In this document: positions 1-11,165 of the stretch, one piece after another
Layout of the letters: every line of letters starts with the position of its first letter
Position numbering within the stretch: the stretch's first letter is position 1
NCBI RefSeq assembly: GCF_002999335.1
Contig: NW_020312246.1
Span: 1-30,144, forward strand
DNA: 30,144 nt
From: Cyclospora cayetanensis
Taxonomy: Eukaryota > Apicomplexa > Conoidasida > Eucoccidiorida > Eimeriidae
Direction of reading: 5' to 3'
Notes under the pieces: generated by a model
The model's database searches: none
What the model was told of the DNA's origin: nothing
Seen by the model: the letters and a program-made list of their open reading frames with translations, nothing else
Position numbers and translations under genes: made by a program

Positions 1-39
1 CCCGGATAACAGCAAAGTCGTACAACATGAAGACATAAA
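1..39. other. Non-telomeric flank outside the telomeric heptamers
   Basis: These bases are not heptamer repeats, although 34-39 (cataaa) could be a worn partial unit. If the tract at 40-214 were the true chromosome end read from the tip, no unique sequence should lie to its left. The flank is therefore either an assembly or read-end artefact, or real DNA, in which case the heptamer tract is interstitial. The segment is too short to identify. Confidence 0.6.
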
Positions 40-214
40 CCCTAAACCATAAACCCTAAACCCTAAGCCTTAAACCCTAAACCCTAAACCCTCAACCCTA
101 AACCCTAATCCCTAAACCCTAAACCCTAAACCCTAAACCCTAAACCCTAAACCCTAAACCCTAAACCCTAAACCCTAAACCCTAAACCCTAAACCCTAAA
201 CCCTAAACCCTAAA
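40..214. repeat. Telomeric repeat tract, (CCCTAAA)25
   Basis: Exactly 25 heptamers in one register (175 bp), C-rich strand on top, as expected for the left end of a chromosome. Units 2, 4, 5, 8 and 10 are variants: ccataaa at 47-53, ccctaag at 61-67, ccttaaa at 68-74, ccctcaa at 89-95 and ccctaat at 103-109. Units 11-25 (110-214) are perfect. The complementary heptamer TTTAGGG is the telomere repeat of coccidia, many stramenopiles and plants. Degenerate units lie on the outer side and perfect ones next to the internal sequence, the reverse of the usual pattern. Confidence 0.95.
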
Positions 215-3200
215 GCGATTGTTAGCCTTGTATATCGCAGCGTAATTACTTGTGCATTGAACATAACGGTTTTGTGCATCGTTCTACATCAGTTGCAGGC
301 AAAGGCGAGATCTGCACACCAAAGCGCATCCACTGTTTTGTTATAATGTCAGCAGTAATCGTGAGCTCTATGGGTGGTTTCAGGGAACGCGGTTATTTTT
401 CTTGGCCTCTTCAGAGTTGTCATATTATTGTTTTCGGCTGGTCCAAATAAAGGCCTTTTTCCATATCTTCAGTATTCTCACGTTTATGCACCATGGGGTG
501 TTCCTGGCCTCTGATGACTTCGGATTGATGCTGATGCATGACTTCGCATCTTTTGCGTTGCATACTTATATCTGCCAACATCAGCAGGCTTCACCCTAGC
601 AGTTACTCCTCCACTCTTTGCTCACATAGTCCTGCATCACAAAAATTGTGTCCGGGGCTTGCATGTTTGTAGCTTTAGCGTTCTAGTCCTTTCACGGTAC
701 GTCAGCCACCATCTTAGTGCACAAAGAATACTATTCATACAGACCAATAGACTTCTTTCCTCCCTGCAGTACAACTAATATGGCTTGAATCAGTTTGCTG
801 TACCCACTAATTTTCGCACAAGGGCCCTGGAGCGCTTGATACTTTCCTGTTTTCAATACGAAATATCCAACTCACGCGTTCAAGTAAGTTCTGCCTTTTC
901 TCATTTAGTTCTCAAACTTCTGTTCACTAATTTCTCAAGCTAATCTACGCCATTCGTGCAGACCTGCACTATCGCCACCGGCTATATCCCCAATCATCAC
1001 ACTAGTAACAAAGAGTGGGGACATGCCTATACTTCCGCTTCTAGCATCCAATTGCCTTCTTTTCCAAAACGCACAAAGTCACGTGTCTGCGATTTTCTTG
1101 CGAAGGATGCAGACCATTAGAATCTTCAAAGAACAAAACGTTTTGATTTGTTTCTTTGCTTCTCCATGCCACTCGAACCTGAGCACGCCGGCACAGTAGA
1201 AAAGAGCATTCGTGGTGCTCAAACCACAAACCACGAGCTTCAAGCATTAACAGTCATTCGCAGTACAGCTAGCCGTACGGAAAATCGGGGGGACAGCAGT
1301 CAGCTTATCAATGACTCAACAGAAGCTGATTTGTATATGCTTTGAGATATTAGCTCATAAGTTGTTATGCAAGAGCTGTACCAAAAGGTTACTCCCTTAT
1401 ATTTTACCAACCCGCCGAGGAAAGCAGCCCATTTTCATACAATTTCACAGTTTAAGGCTTCGATGCGACTGTATATTACATTGTGACCTGCAGTAGGCGG
1501 ACATAGTCCCGCATCAAAGGGGATGACGATTCTTGCTTTATCGACCAGGCACCAATACTGCACATAGGGAATATAGAGGTGATAATGGTCGGCTTTCTTT
1601 TCAGCCCTTCACGAAAAACCCACACTGCCCCTACTAGCCAACACTCTGTCTCAGAAAATCTCTGCCAAGGCAAATCTTACATACTGCACATAGATTTAAA
1701 CCACGGTAAAATGAGTTGTTTAATGCATTTCCTTGGCGTACGCTCAAAGAAACTTTTGATATCACGACAATGCTAGCTCGCAAACGTCTTGGGGGAAGCT
1801 CACTCATTCGCAAGTTAAATTGGTAGTGACCGTAGCATAAATAAAAATTTCGGATATCAACAGCAAGGACGCAGAAAATATCATGGGTAACCGCACGACT
1901 GTTTTAAAGCACATTTTATCTTTGGCGCTAATCAACAGACATTTCAGCAGGAAGGTCACCAATAACTGCAGGCGCTGTGCTCTACATTCCACGCTTTCCT
2001 TCCCCCCAAATTCTTAAATCAGACCATTTGATTTATGCAAGTGTATCACGACCTCATTGTTTATCGAAACTGAGATATCAGAATATCTGATGTAGCTTGG
2101 CACGTTACTCGAGGCCATCCCCATTTCTCTCTTTAGCAAGGGTGTCGCAGTTCAACTGGGCGAAGCAGGCGGAATCAGCTAGCTACTCATTGCACTAGTT
2201 ACAAAAACCATACATACACGCTAAGAACATGGGTTTAGCCGCAAAAATCGACGAAATATAAGAGTCCGTCATATCTTTATATCATTGTTCGTCCTCCCAT
2301 TCATCCAGCGAGTTCCTACGTTAACCAATAGCCACGTTTCTTGTAGCACAGCCTTCACCCTCTTTCCACCACACCTATCAATGTAATCACAAAACCTGCC
2401 GCTGAACGAATCGATATGCTTTACCCCCTAGCCTGCACGAGACATTAGCCTTCGTGCTCTCTGATTCTGGAGAACAATGAGGGCTCAACCCCGCCTAGCT
2501 GTCAACCTATGAGACAGCTGCCCCACGCAGCTGCCAAGCACACACAGCGACAAAACCCTTAGGTGTAAACCATGCTTTACACATTTACAGTAACAGCAGA
2601 GCCCGGTTCTCCCTTCTTATGCCTTAAGAATGACTACGAGGCACATCCATACTAGTTGCCACACTAGACGAAGAGAGTAGTGGAGAAAATTGCGTTGCAT
2701 ACCGTCTATGGATAACGTTGTATACCTTACTAATAAGCATCTACTTATATCTTAAGGTTAGATTATTAAAGGAAGTGGCATCAGATACTTCGTTGAATTC
2801 CATCACTCATTTGACGAACACAGCCACTAAATCAAAAAATGGACGGCGTCGAACACAAGAAAACATTAAGAATTGCTGTTCTCGCGATGGGGCGACGAGG
2901 CTTATCCACAGCCAAACGCTTGCGTACACGTCCTGCTCTTTGCACTCATTGTGGCTGCTACTCCTTGGTATGCGGAGCCAAAACACATGTGAAATGACCC
3001 TGTATGTGTAATATAACTACGGGCAAGGCAGAATGCGCTATCGGTTGTACCCGACCAGTACAAAACAGACGATAAACATCAGGAAGGGACGTGGCATGGA
3101 TTAACACCAGAGGATAAACGCTAGTTTACTTCATTATGTGATATGCGCGAGCTATAGAGCTGGCGGCAACGCAAGACCAGACAGAAGGGAAAAATATGCG

Positions 3201-3986
3201 AGTGCCTATGTCGACAATAACATTTGAACTTGCCGTGACCCCGGCATCAAATACCGATCATTCTGCAGAAGCCCAACTAGCTCTAAGACCTTGTGGAGAA
3301 GTTTCTCCAGACGCAACCTCCTGATTATTGACGATTCTAAACAACAGGCTACGGAAGGGGTGCATGCGCAGTTGAAACTTTGCGGTAGAGCCGGAAGGTA
3401 AGCATAACCGCAAATAGGGTTACATAAAGATACCTTTATGAACAAAACCTAGTACTCTTTGGGTGTTTCCGTAGGTGCCTTACTTGAAAATGACAGTCCT
3501 TTACGAGTGCTAATACACCCAAGGCACCCAGAAGAGAAACCACCAGGCTCAGACTAAGCATTAGTGTCTGTAGTCGAACCTAGGCCGTCGCAGGGAATGG
3601 TAATGCTTTTAAAGCCCACATTTTACTAGTTAAATTGAATGAATGCGGGATCCGTGCATGCTCTTTCCAAACTTTAGGCACTTCACTTATTTTCAACCAA
3701 CTAGTGATGGGGGGAGTGTTTCTTTGCCCAGCAACAACAAGTGTGGGGTCACAGGGTGGCCTCCTTTGGGAGTGACATCCGATAAAGCTGGAACGATACA
3801 AAGACGACTAGCATGGCCCCTGCCCAAGGATGATACAACAAAAGCACACTTCTGAATGAGGCATTCCAAGGTAATTAATTTCATAGGTCAATCCTAGTGG
3901 CCGACACATCTTGCCCCAAAACCTACTCCCTTGAAAACACCACCAAAAATTTCGAGGAAGGGCTACAATTGAAACAGTATGCACTT

Positions 3987-3988
<2 letters not shown>
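215..3988. other. Gene-free subtelomeric stretch
   Basis: I see no open frame longer than about 97 codons, no recognisable protein motif, and no tandem repeat. The open frames present are of the length expected by chance at this base composition. The junction from heptamers to this sequence at 214/215 is abrupt, without a gradient of decaying heptamers. Highly diverged mobile-element remnants beyond recognition by eye could still be present. Confidence 0.5.
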
Positions 3989-4038
<50 letters not shown>

Positions 4039-4051
4039 ACACACACACACA
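3989..4051. repeat. (AC)n microsatellite with a GT interruption
   Basis: 24 uninterrupted AC dinucleotides run from 3989 to 4036, followed by one GT (4037-4038), six further AC units (4039-4050) and a final A. This is the only long simple-sequence tract in the window. On the complement it is (GT)n, an alternating purine-pyrimidine tract that can adopt Z-DNA. It is likely to be length-polymorphic between strains. Confidence 0.97.
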
Positions 4052-5030
4052 TTGTAGTAGTACTTTAGTCTGGGACATACTTAGTCTCTAATCCAACTTA
4101 CAGTGGCTTGAGCAGGTAAATGTCTCATGTCATTCATGTAGATATTCAGGCATTAATGCTTAGATGGCAGAATAGGAAGGTCTAGTAGGGACGACACACC
4201 AAATATGTAAGAGGCAAGGCGTACAGCACATCATGCAGTGCCTACCAGCCAACCATGGCACCGCTTTAAGCCTTTCAAAAGCCGTTTTCGGCTACTTGTA
4301 GCAACGCCTGCAGAACCTGTAGGTTAGGAAAGTTAAGTAAAGCCTTAACACATTCTAAAAATGCAGGGAGTTGACTCATGTGTGCATCAGAGCATCGCGT
4401 GTGTGACAGGGACTGTGCATCACTGTGGAATGTAGGTAAATGCATAGGACAAATTTAGAGTCACACAGCTCACACTAGGCGGCTTGACCAAAGCATGACA
4501 CCCATGTAGAGGAGTCCCAGAAGTCAGCAGTGAGAACAATCACCATGCATCGGCTGCCTTCATTGAAACGCGCTCGTCCTCCATCTTCCATAATTTGAAT
4601 TGTGCACTAATAATAGTTTTTTTGTATGCTGTTTAGGGTAAGGTATGCAAGTTTTTGATCTGCAGAAATCCACATACCGAGAACTGTACCGACAGCAAAA
4701 CAGACAGAAGCATTCCCTGGCACAGCATACCCTGATACACCTGCCATATCTCTGAACCTCCGTGCACAACCTCTTTGCTGCTCAATCGACCGCCTCCAAG
4801 CGTCACGGATCTGTCAGAATATTTATGTGAAGCTAGGTTAACACCTTCGATCATTTAAAGTAACTAACCTGTAAACGAGCCACGCTGCACTCCAAAGAGC
4901 CATTTTGAAGGAAAATTCTTTCTCATATTGTGAAGATATACATCACAAAGTAGATAAATTCAGATTTCACAAGCATGCGCATTCTACTGCATGTGCTTTG
5001 ACCTTTCTGTGAACAACAAGTGCAGCCAAA
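4052..5030. other. Unassigned stretch
   Basis: Only short open frames (under 75 codons) lie here, on both strands and overlapping one another. I recognised no motif. If the minus-strand relic that ends near 5,695 once had an integrase, it should have lain in about 4,500-5,690, but I could not recognise integrase motifs there. Confidence 0.4.
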
Positions 5031-5276
5031 TTGTTTGAGTATTCGTTCTTCAGCAATTCAGTGATGCCATTGTCCCATCATCGGCTACCGCCCTGCACGC
5101 AGGTGCCCCTGTCAAGAGACCTCATTAGGTGCAGCTGCAAAAAGAAACAGGCGCGAGCTCTTATCGACGCTTGGTGCCAGTATCTTCGCAAACTGCAACA
5201 TATTGACTTCAAGCAATTATCGTCGAACGAGCAATTAAGATTATTTTCCTTGTATGACGATTGCGAGGATATATGA
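5031..5276 (+). pseudogene. Possible DUF547-like protein fragment
   Basis: An 81-codon plus-strand frame with no ATG at its beginning; the first in-frame ATG is at 5064. Its last 35 residues look protein-like: an aromatic/leucine helix (AWCQYLRKLQHIDFKQ) is followed by LSSNEQLRLFSLYDD. That resembles the N-terminal signature of DUF547 domains, in which a YL..L..(V/I)D...LS..EQLAFWINLYNAL pattern is typical. The frame stops at 5274-5276, just after the motif, and I could not find the rest of the domain in the next bases, nor a convincing splice donor. It may be a gene fragment trapped in the subtelomere, an isolated exon, or chance. DUF547 proteins occur in plants, protists and bacteria; their biochemical function is not established. 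Confidence 0.25.
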
Positions 5277-5694
5277 CTCGGACATTTTTTACTTAGATAC
5301 GAATCACATCAGATGCTTTCTTACTGACTGATGTTTACATTGTTTTACTGCGGTTCGCTCTCGGCACCATATACTGTACGCATGCGTGTCGAAAGAATTT
5401 CCTTGCCATTTTTCAACAGTCCTTAACTGCATCAGAGCAACAGGTCATACCACGCATATATATGCAAGCAACCACCTCCAAATAGAGTAGCCACGAAGCA
5501 CTTTGAATTCAGGGATATCAAAAATCTTGTGCCTACGCCAAATACCAATGTGGGAATTACCAGGAGAGCTGTGGTTCCACAGTTTTACATAGTACACAAC
5601 GGGTTGCACATATTAAGATGATATATGAGGTGAACGGAGCTAGGAATACTCAATAACCCTGTATCCTACCTGGCTGCAAAGTGACTAGGATATG

Positions 5695-6490
5695 CTAGAG
5701 CATTGTGCTGCTGAGGCCATATTGTGGGACCTTCCAGTACCATAAAACCAGGACATTCCATACAAAAAGCGACCTCTTTCTTCTAATCAGAAGATCTCCG
5801 TATTGAGCCACTCCGAGTGTGTGTGTCGCCGCCGACAAAAATAGACTGTCCACATATTCGCCCCTTGTTTCAACCAGATTAATTAATTCTCTTGGCATGA
5901 AGTGAAATGTGTCTGGATTTGAATACGCAAGCCAATAGTCGATTGCATACTCATACAAACATCGAGGGGAAGCAAGAAAACCTGTCTTTTTGAAAGAATG
6001 CTTACTAGAAGGTTGAAGATGTCGAGGCTTGCCGTTACACAAAATGGGGACCTTTGCTGTCAAGGATTGCACAGCTCTCCGTAGCACCTGATTCCTGGTT
6101 CACACAATGCATGCAGGTACTTGGTGTCGGCCTGTTGCTTGATTTGTGTGGCGCTAATACTAAAAATTACTCTTCTAGAGCATGATTCCATGCGATTAAT
6201 TGCGTGACAGCCTGATACCCATACACAACCCCCGAAAGAGAACTCGCATGGGTTTTCGATTAGATGCAGGTTAGCTATATATGTTGGGAAGGCTACAATG
6301 TTTGCTTTTGATGGTGTTCTTCCGTAAGGCGTTTGCAGCAAGCCCATAAGGCCTAGGCACCTAAACTTCCTGCTGAGAAGTCTCCACACAACGACGCATA
6401 GCATGTTCTTGTGCAGGGCAAAGCTTTAGAGTTGACGTATGAGGGAAGCACAGCCTGTTGGTAGTAGTTGCATAAGCACCTCTCTAGAAT
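5695..6490 (-). pseudogene. Decayed Ty3/gypsy RT-RNase H relic (relic 2)
   Basis: Pieces of a retrotransposon polymerase occur in order on the minus strand, in different frames. About 6,478-6,420 reads CLCNYYQQAVLPSYVNSKAL, matching the RT connection motif LGLCNYYRRF....A.PL. The frame 6404-6060 follows, with AFPTYI and then GGCVWVSGC where RNase H has its (T)DAS..GLG motif (about 6,230), then RMESCSRRVIF and KYLHALCEPGIRCYG. The Y-x5-E-x5-YG spacing of that last piece equals that of the RNase H catalytic-glutamate helix. The frame 6087-5695 continues with FKKTGFLASPR, IDYWLAY (about 5,960, the end of RNase H) and a tail resembling the linker before integrase. Spacings of about 83 and 52 residues between motifs agree with the family. 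The catalytic DAS is lost, and there is a frameshift in the overlap 6,060-6,087. The sequence type differs from relic 1, so this is probably another element lineage. Confidence 0.7.
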
Positions 6491-9400
6491 TCTTTAAATT
6501 CACCGAGTGAAAATCTTTAAACGACGCCCAATGCCTAAACTTCGTGGTCTCCGAGTTCCGTGAAATGGAAATGTTGCAGCCTGAAGCAGAAGGCATCATG
6601 TTAAAAGGGTCTCACACATTGCGTCGCCTACCTCGTGATTCAACAGCACCTGAATATCGACTTTGATCGTCAGTAGTTCTGGTCGGCAGAAAAAAACGTT
6701 TGAGGTCTCGACCGCTTGGCCTGCGCATCAAGAAACATTTTGGTCTCTTCTAGACAGCTTCTGGGTATAGAAGCGCGCTATCATAGCCGACTAATTGGTT
6801 GTGACACGTTTCAAAATGCTTTAGCAGCCGACAGCTATGCGTACTCTCAATAGCAACCTGACACAGGCTTTGCATTTGTTCTTTGACTCCACAAGCCTTC
6901 ACTCCCTCCATTGCTGTTGAACACCTCTACGGAGCTCGCCTGGCAAATCGCTGACAGCGAATGGATCTTGACACTGCAAATTCTATTGGTCTATCAGACT
7001 GCAGCCAACTTACGCTAAGCGCGTACCGGTCTGTCATCCATTCGTCAAATCTCAATTCTTCAAGCGAGTACGTCTACTATAACAATTGGAGCTATGTCGT
7101 AACTAAAGGCCGCATGCCCAATCGGCAGTGTGTCCGCTGTGAGCACTGTGGTCGGTATTTGTCCCTTTCGGGAGTGGAGTGAACACCAACCTAATAGTGC
7201 CTGCCTCCAAGCCGCAAAAACGCAAGCTTGCTGAGCGGTCTCGATACAACGACGCGTTGGAAGTTTCCGTTTCGTGCTTAAGTGCGTATGGTGAATCTCC
7301 TAGACATACCCCATGCCAGCCGTAGAGCAGCTGCTGCCAATTTAGTCTCTCTCAAATAGCTCATAAATAGCTGTTCGTAATGGTTACTGAATTCACGCTG
7401 TCCTACGACTAGCATGTCCTACCAACCCAGCCCTGGGATGTGTAACAGTAATCCCTCCACGAAACGCTGGCTGCTTGTTCATCTGCCAGCAGAGACGTTG
7501 TTTTATAGAAAAAACTAAGCCACCGAGTATGCGAATCGAGGGCAGAACGGAAAAGAAGCTATCGGGTACATCAAACGCGGTGCGTGAGGTAGGCAGACTT
7601 GCTACATGCCACTCTTGTGTGCAGATATGTGTCCTTTTCAACGAGCTGGCAAACTGTACAGCAGGGTGAAAAGCTCATAAGCTCATATGGACAGTTGTTG
7701 CAAACACCTCCTGCCGCCAAACGTCCACCTCCCACGCAAGTACACCTTCACATCGCCGAGAGCTAGTACCTAGACATTTTTTGGATGATCCCCGATTGTT
7801 AAATCATGACTATCTGGCTCGGTGTCGAGCATGTTGCAGTTTTTACTAGATCTGCGGCTCAGACCTTTACACACTCACCAAATTCCAAACAATGCAACAG
7901 GCATTGTACTAGGCGACACCACGTGTATCCATGTTTACGGGCACCTACTCAATGCGCAGTTTAATGAGGCTCCTTCCTGACTGAAGTGCCAGTGATCGCC
8001 AAGCTGGTCATGTCTCTAAAAGGAAAGCAGCGGTGTCGGGTCGCATTCTACATACAAAGAAGCATTGCACGTTTTGTGCAACCCACAGCTGCATTTGATG
8101 AGTGTGGTGAGCGCACTACATGCAGATCGTAGAGCAGCTAAGCTGATGCTTACGCAACGTCTATGAGACAGCTGATAAAAAAACTGCATGCGGTGCTGAA
8201 TGGCAATCTCATCGACTATGGCCGTGAGACTTGACCATGGCACTGCTATACTCTGAAAATATTGCATTGTCCTACACAATTTCTCCTGCTTGCTTGCCCG
8301 CCACTAGCAGCTCAAGAGACAACATATTTCAAGTTTTGGGGATACTATTGTTGACGGGCCCTATGTTAGAGAGGAAGTGCGCTTACATTCTGAATGAGCG
8401 GTCGGGTGGCGGTGCATTTTATTCGGCGTCTGTTGGGCGCACACTTACACTACTGCAGGCAGGTTATTGATATGCAGAAAGCACTAAACGGCTAAGCACT
8501 TTGTGCCGTTGACGAGAAAATTAATGTTCGAGCTCTAGACCTTGAAGTCATCCACTAGATCCTGGACGTGATACTTTGTGCCTCTTATTTACGCCCCACG
8601 GAGGCCATGTCTCCCACTTATTGCCAAGGGGTGACGTTCATTTGTTTAAGCCTCTTTGTTTTGGCAGTATTAGTCTATGCCTTTATTTCTCTACTAAAAT
8701 CTTGCTAGTTTAGTGTCCTGCACTACACTTTCATTCGTCTCGCAAGGAGCTTTCGCCCCTGGTGACCGTCGCGTGTTCCGTCAGCGGGGTCAACTGCAAG
8801 CTTTCTTCAAGGGCATCGTCCTTCGTGTATCTCGCAGGGATCATTGTGAATTCCTGGGGCTTGCCTCTCCAGCTGCCGTCCAGGTAAATTTATGCTACAG
8901 AGCCTGCTCGCCAAAAGAAATTTTGGTAGGTCCCTCAAGCGGCTGCGATGATTCAGCTACTTGCTCTCCTCCCATGACCCTTGCCTCTGGGAAACTGGCA
9001 GAGCCGGCTGTTGCCTGTCGGGGCCTTTTAAGTTGGTTGAGCTGCCAGGCGCGGAAGAAAGCCGGCACTTTGTAAGGTTGGGTCTGTTTCCAGGTGGCGT
9101 GGTCCTCTGGCTTGGCGCGTCATTTGCGCAGATACCGAAGGGAGTCACCCTTACTCTTATTGGTCACACTGTATTCTACTCCGTAGGTGGCTGATGCCTG
9201 CCCTGTGGTGTCCCGAATGTAGAGCCGACGAACCGCTGGCTTTTTGAACGTCATTTGAATACCGCCTAATCGAGCTCTCATGCGTGGCGATGCGGGAAAC
9301 ATCGTGGCGCCTGTCTCAGGGAGGTACGGCACCGCTTTCGGCAGCCTTGCAAACCTGCTAGACTAGCGAAATCGGTTCGCAGTAATAGGACCCAAGTTTA

Positions 9401-9636
9401 GAGCAGATGGACACACTCGGAACATTAGGGGTACTAATCCACACTTCGCAACCGATAGTAGCCTCAGCTTTCCCTAGCCCGAAATCAGTTCAAAGCTTTT
9501 GCTGTCGTTTCGCATGAAGTATATGGCTCTAGGTCGGCTCACACAATTGCCTGTAGCACTTGGTCGTTGGGCGTGAGTGTTGGCGCGACACTCCCAAGCG
9601 TGTCAATTGGTGATGCCGTATTATGATACTCACTCG
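6491..9636. other. Unassigned stretch between two retroelement relics
   Basis: The RT palm domain of the minus-strand relic ending at 6,490 should lie in about 6,500-7,200, but I could not read its motifs with confidence. A plus-strand open frame of 120 codons (8713-9075) and several shorter overlapping ones carry no recognised motif. Strand composition here is T-rich on the top strand: 8701-8880 counts A25, C54, G46, T55. The LTRs expected around the 9.6-14.4 kb element were not found by eye; its 3' LTR would fall in this stretch. Confidence 0.4.
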
Positions 9637-9900
9637 TCACCGATGGTACTGTATGAGACCGCAGAAGCGAGAAGCACGATCTAACACTTGCTCCCGTCGG
9701 ATTAAGGAATCAAACTCCGCAGCACGTCTGTCCATGAATTCTTTGCACCGCCCCTTTAAAGGTAATATGCGGATGCCACCATCCGCTTGACGGTCAAAGG
9801 CTGGCATAGACTCTTTCACTTGTCAGGGTGACATCGTGGGCCCTGATCAAAACGGACTTTTGAAACCCCACGAAATCAAAATGGGCGAGATGCGGCCAAT
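9637..9900 (-). pseudogene. Integrase core remnant of relic 1
   Basis: On the minus strand one frame reads WPHLAHFDFVGFQKSV and AHDVTLTS (about 9,898-9,800). It matches the integrase segment holding the first catalytic Asp (W....DF.G..P.S...D). After a frameshift the frame 9819-9637 continues with FDRQADGGIRILPLKG, matching the VDR(L/F)(S/T)K....P segment, then RRAAEFDSLIRREQ and VLDRASRF, matching IVSDRDPRF. The Asp at about 9,681 therefore corresponds to the second catalytic Asp of the DDE triad. About five residues between the helix and this Asp are missing relative to the family. The third catalytic residue (Glu) could not be located. A weaker match to the N-terminal zinc-binding segment lies near 10,180-10,250 (SHDHVIACRRLACKRCSHVK). 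The product would have joined element cDNA to host DNA. Confidence 0.75.
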
Positions 9901-10025
9901 TGAACCGTATTCGCTGTTGAACTAGCCTTGGTAGTCAAAATGAACTGCGTCGTCTTATAAATCAGTGTTCTAGACGGAAGGTGAACTGTTGTTGTCATCG
10001 TAGAAAAGGATTCCGTGATAAAGTC

Positions 10026-10203
10026 TAGCTTAACGTGACAAAAAAGTTTGAAAGCAATGCGGGGTGGCTAATGTAAGCTGCCTGGCCTCTGGATAAATAC
10101 CTTGCAGGCTCGCCACAGCACACCCCACGGGCACTAAAATAAGTTCGCATAGTACCGAGCATTCTAAAAGGGAGATTAGTGATGAGGTTTAGCTTAACGT
10201 GAC
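10026..10203. repeat. Short direct repeat inside the integrase relic
   Basis: The 14-mer tagcttaacgtgac occurs at 10026-10039 and again at 10190-10203. Both copies are followed within a few bases by gtttg.aagcaa, giving about 35 bp of imperfect repeat, 164 bp apart. On the minus strand the copies translate to HVKLD and HVKLN, close to a conserved stretch of the integrase zinc-binding domain. This may be a small internal duplication that arose after the element died. Confidence 0.6.
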
Positions 10204-10819
10204 TACATCGTTTGCAAGCAAGACGTCTGCAGGCAATGACGTGGTCATGGCTCCGAACAACACATAGAACCTAGGTAGCGGAGGGATGCGAATGCGCCAC
10301 ATGTAGTATGCAAATGCGCAGAGAATGACTGATGAGACGAAGTGCTTTCTGTTCCTGATTTCAAGTAAGAATAACCCCCCTCGTTTTTTGCCACTGCATC
10401 ACTTTGGAAGGTTCGATGGGGTCGGGCCAGTTGGATTAAGCAGCCCAAGCTTGAGCTCGTATCGGGTCATCATCAAGGGACAAAGAAGGTAAGTCCTCGC
10501 TGTTCAAGGTCTGCCTTTCACCGGTGTTGAGCAATTACGTTCCTGCAGTTGAACACTCCGGTGCAGAAGGGCATATCGATCTCCCGCTTTGGTGCCTCGA
10601 TTTGTGACACTGGCTCAATTGGGAAGGGGGAGTTTTGAAGGGGGCCGCTTGAACCCCTTAGTAAGCAGGCACCTCCACATCAGCTTCCTGACAGCCCCGA
10701 TTCCCGCGCTGCTGTTCTAGCGCATCAGCGGCTTCAGTAATGGCGGTCATTCACCCGTAGGAAGCGATGCAAGGAGTGACGAACAGATGCAGGGCATCTC
10801 CATCACGGGCAAAGTGCGG

Positions 10820-11165
10820 ATGGCGGGCGAGAGCGTCCACAATATAGTATCGCGCGCCTTTTAGATAGTTCATCATGAGATTCTGGAATTTGTCCAGGAT
10901 ATCGACCCAATGCTCCATGTCTTTTGATTGTGGATTAGAGGTGTTGACTGCTGCAAGTAGGTCAAATCCTGGTGTGAGGTGTGGGGTAAGCCATTGCACA
11001 GGGACGTACGTATACCCACGGATTCAAAGCGCTGAATAACATCTGAGCCTTTTGGGTGGATATGGGGTACAACTGCAGTAAAAAATTTGTAATCTGGCTC
11101 AAACAACGCTTGGTTGTCGTCGCGTTCAAATACTGAGCCTCAGGCATAGTTTGATGCAGTTTCTT
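10820..11165 (-). pseudogene. RNase H remnant of relic 1
   Basis: RNase H motifs follow the RT at family spacing, across three frames. ETASNYA at about 11,160 corresponds to TDASxYA, with the catalytic Asp shifted or lost. YPISTQKAQMLFSALNPW at about 11,069 corresponds to the helix with the catalytic Glu (NYP.H(D/E)KE.LA...AL..W); KE has become KA. TSHQDLTYL at about 10,980 corresponds to TDH.SL.YL (Asp to Ser). HWVDILDKF at about 10,912, then NYLKGARYYIVDALARHP at about 10,870-10,820, corresponds to RW...L.EF...I.Y.PGK.N..ADALSRRP. The distance from the YP motif to HW is 53 residues, almost exactly that of intact elements. In life this domain degraded the RNA strand during reverse transcription. 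All the active-site residues I could place are altered. Confidence 0.85.

Noticed and set aside
3580..3884. Open frames on both strands near 3.7 kb considered as a retroelement linker
   Set aside because: Only a vague VPKVWKEH similarity; no neighbouring RT motif in order, so not reported as a relic.
8713..9194. Plus-strand open frames of 120 and 77 codons with a GPFKLVEL segment resembling the C-terminal end of retroelement integrases
   Set aside because: The segment is isolated, lies on the opposite strand to all other relics, has no upstream pol motifs on that strand, and is too short to be significant.
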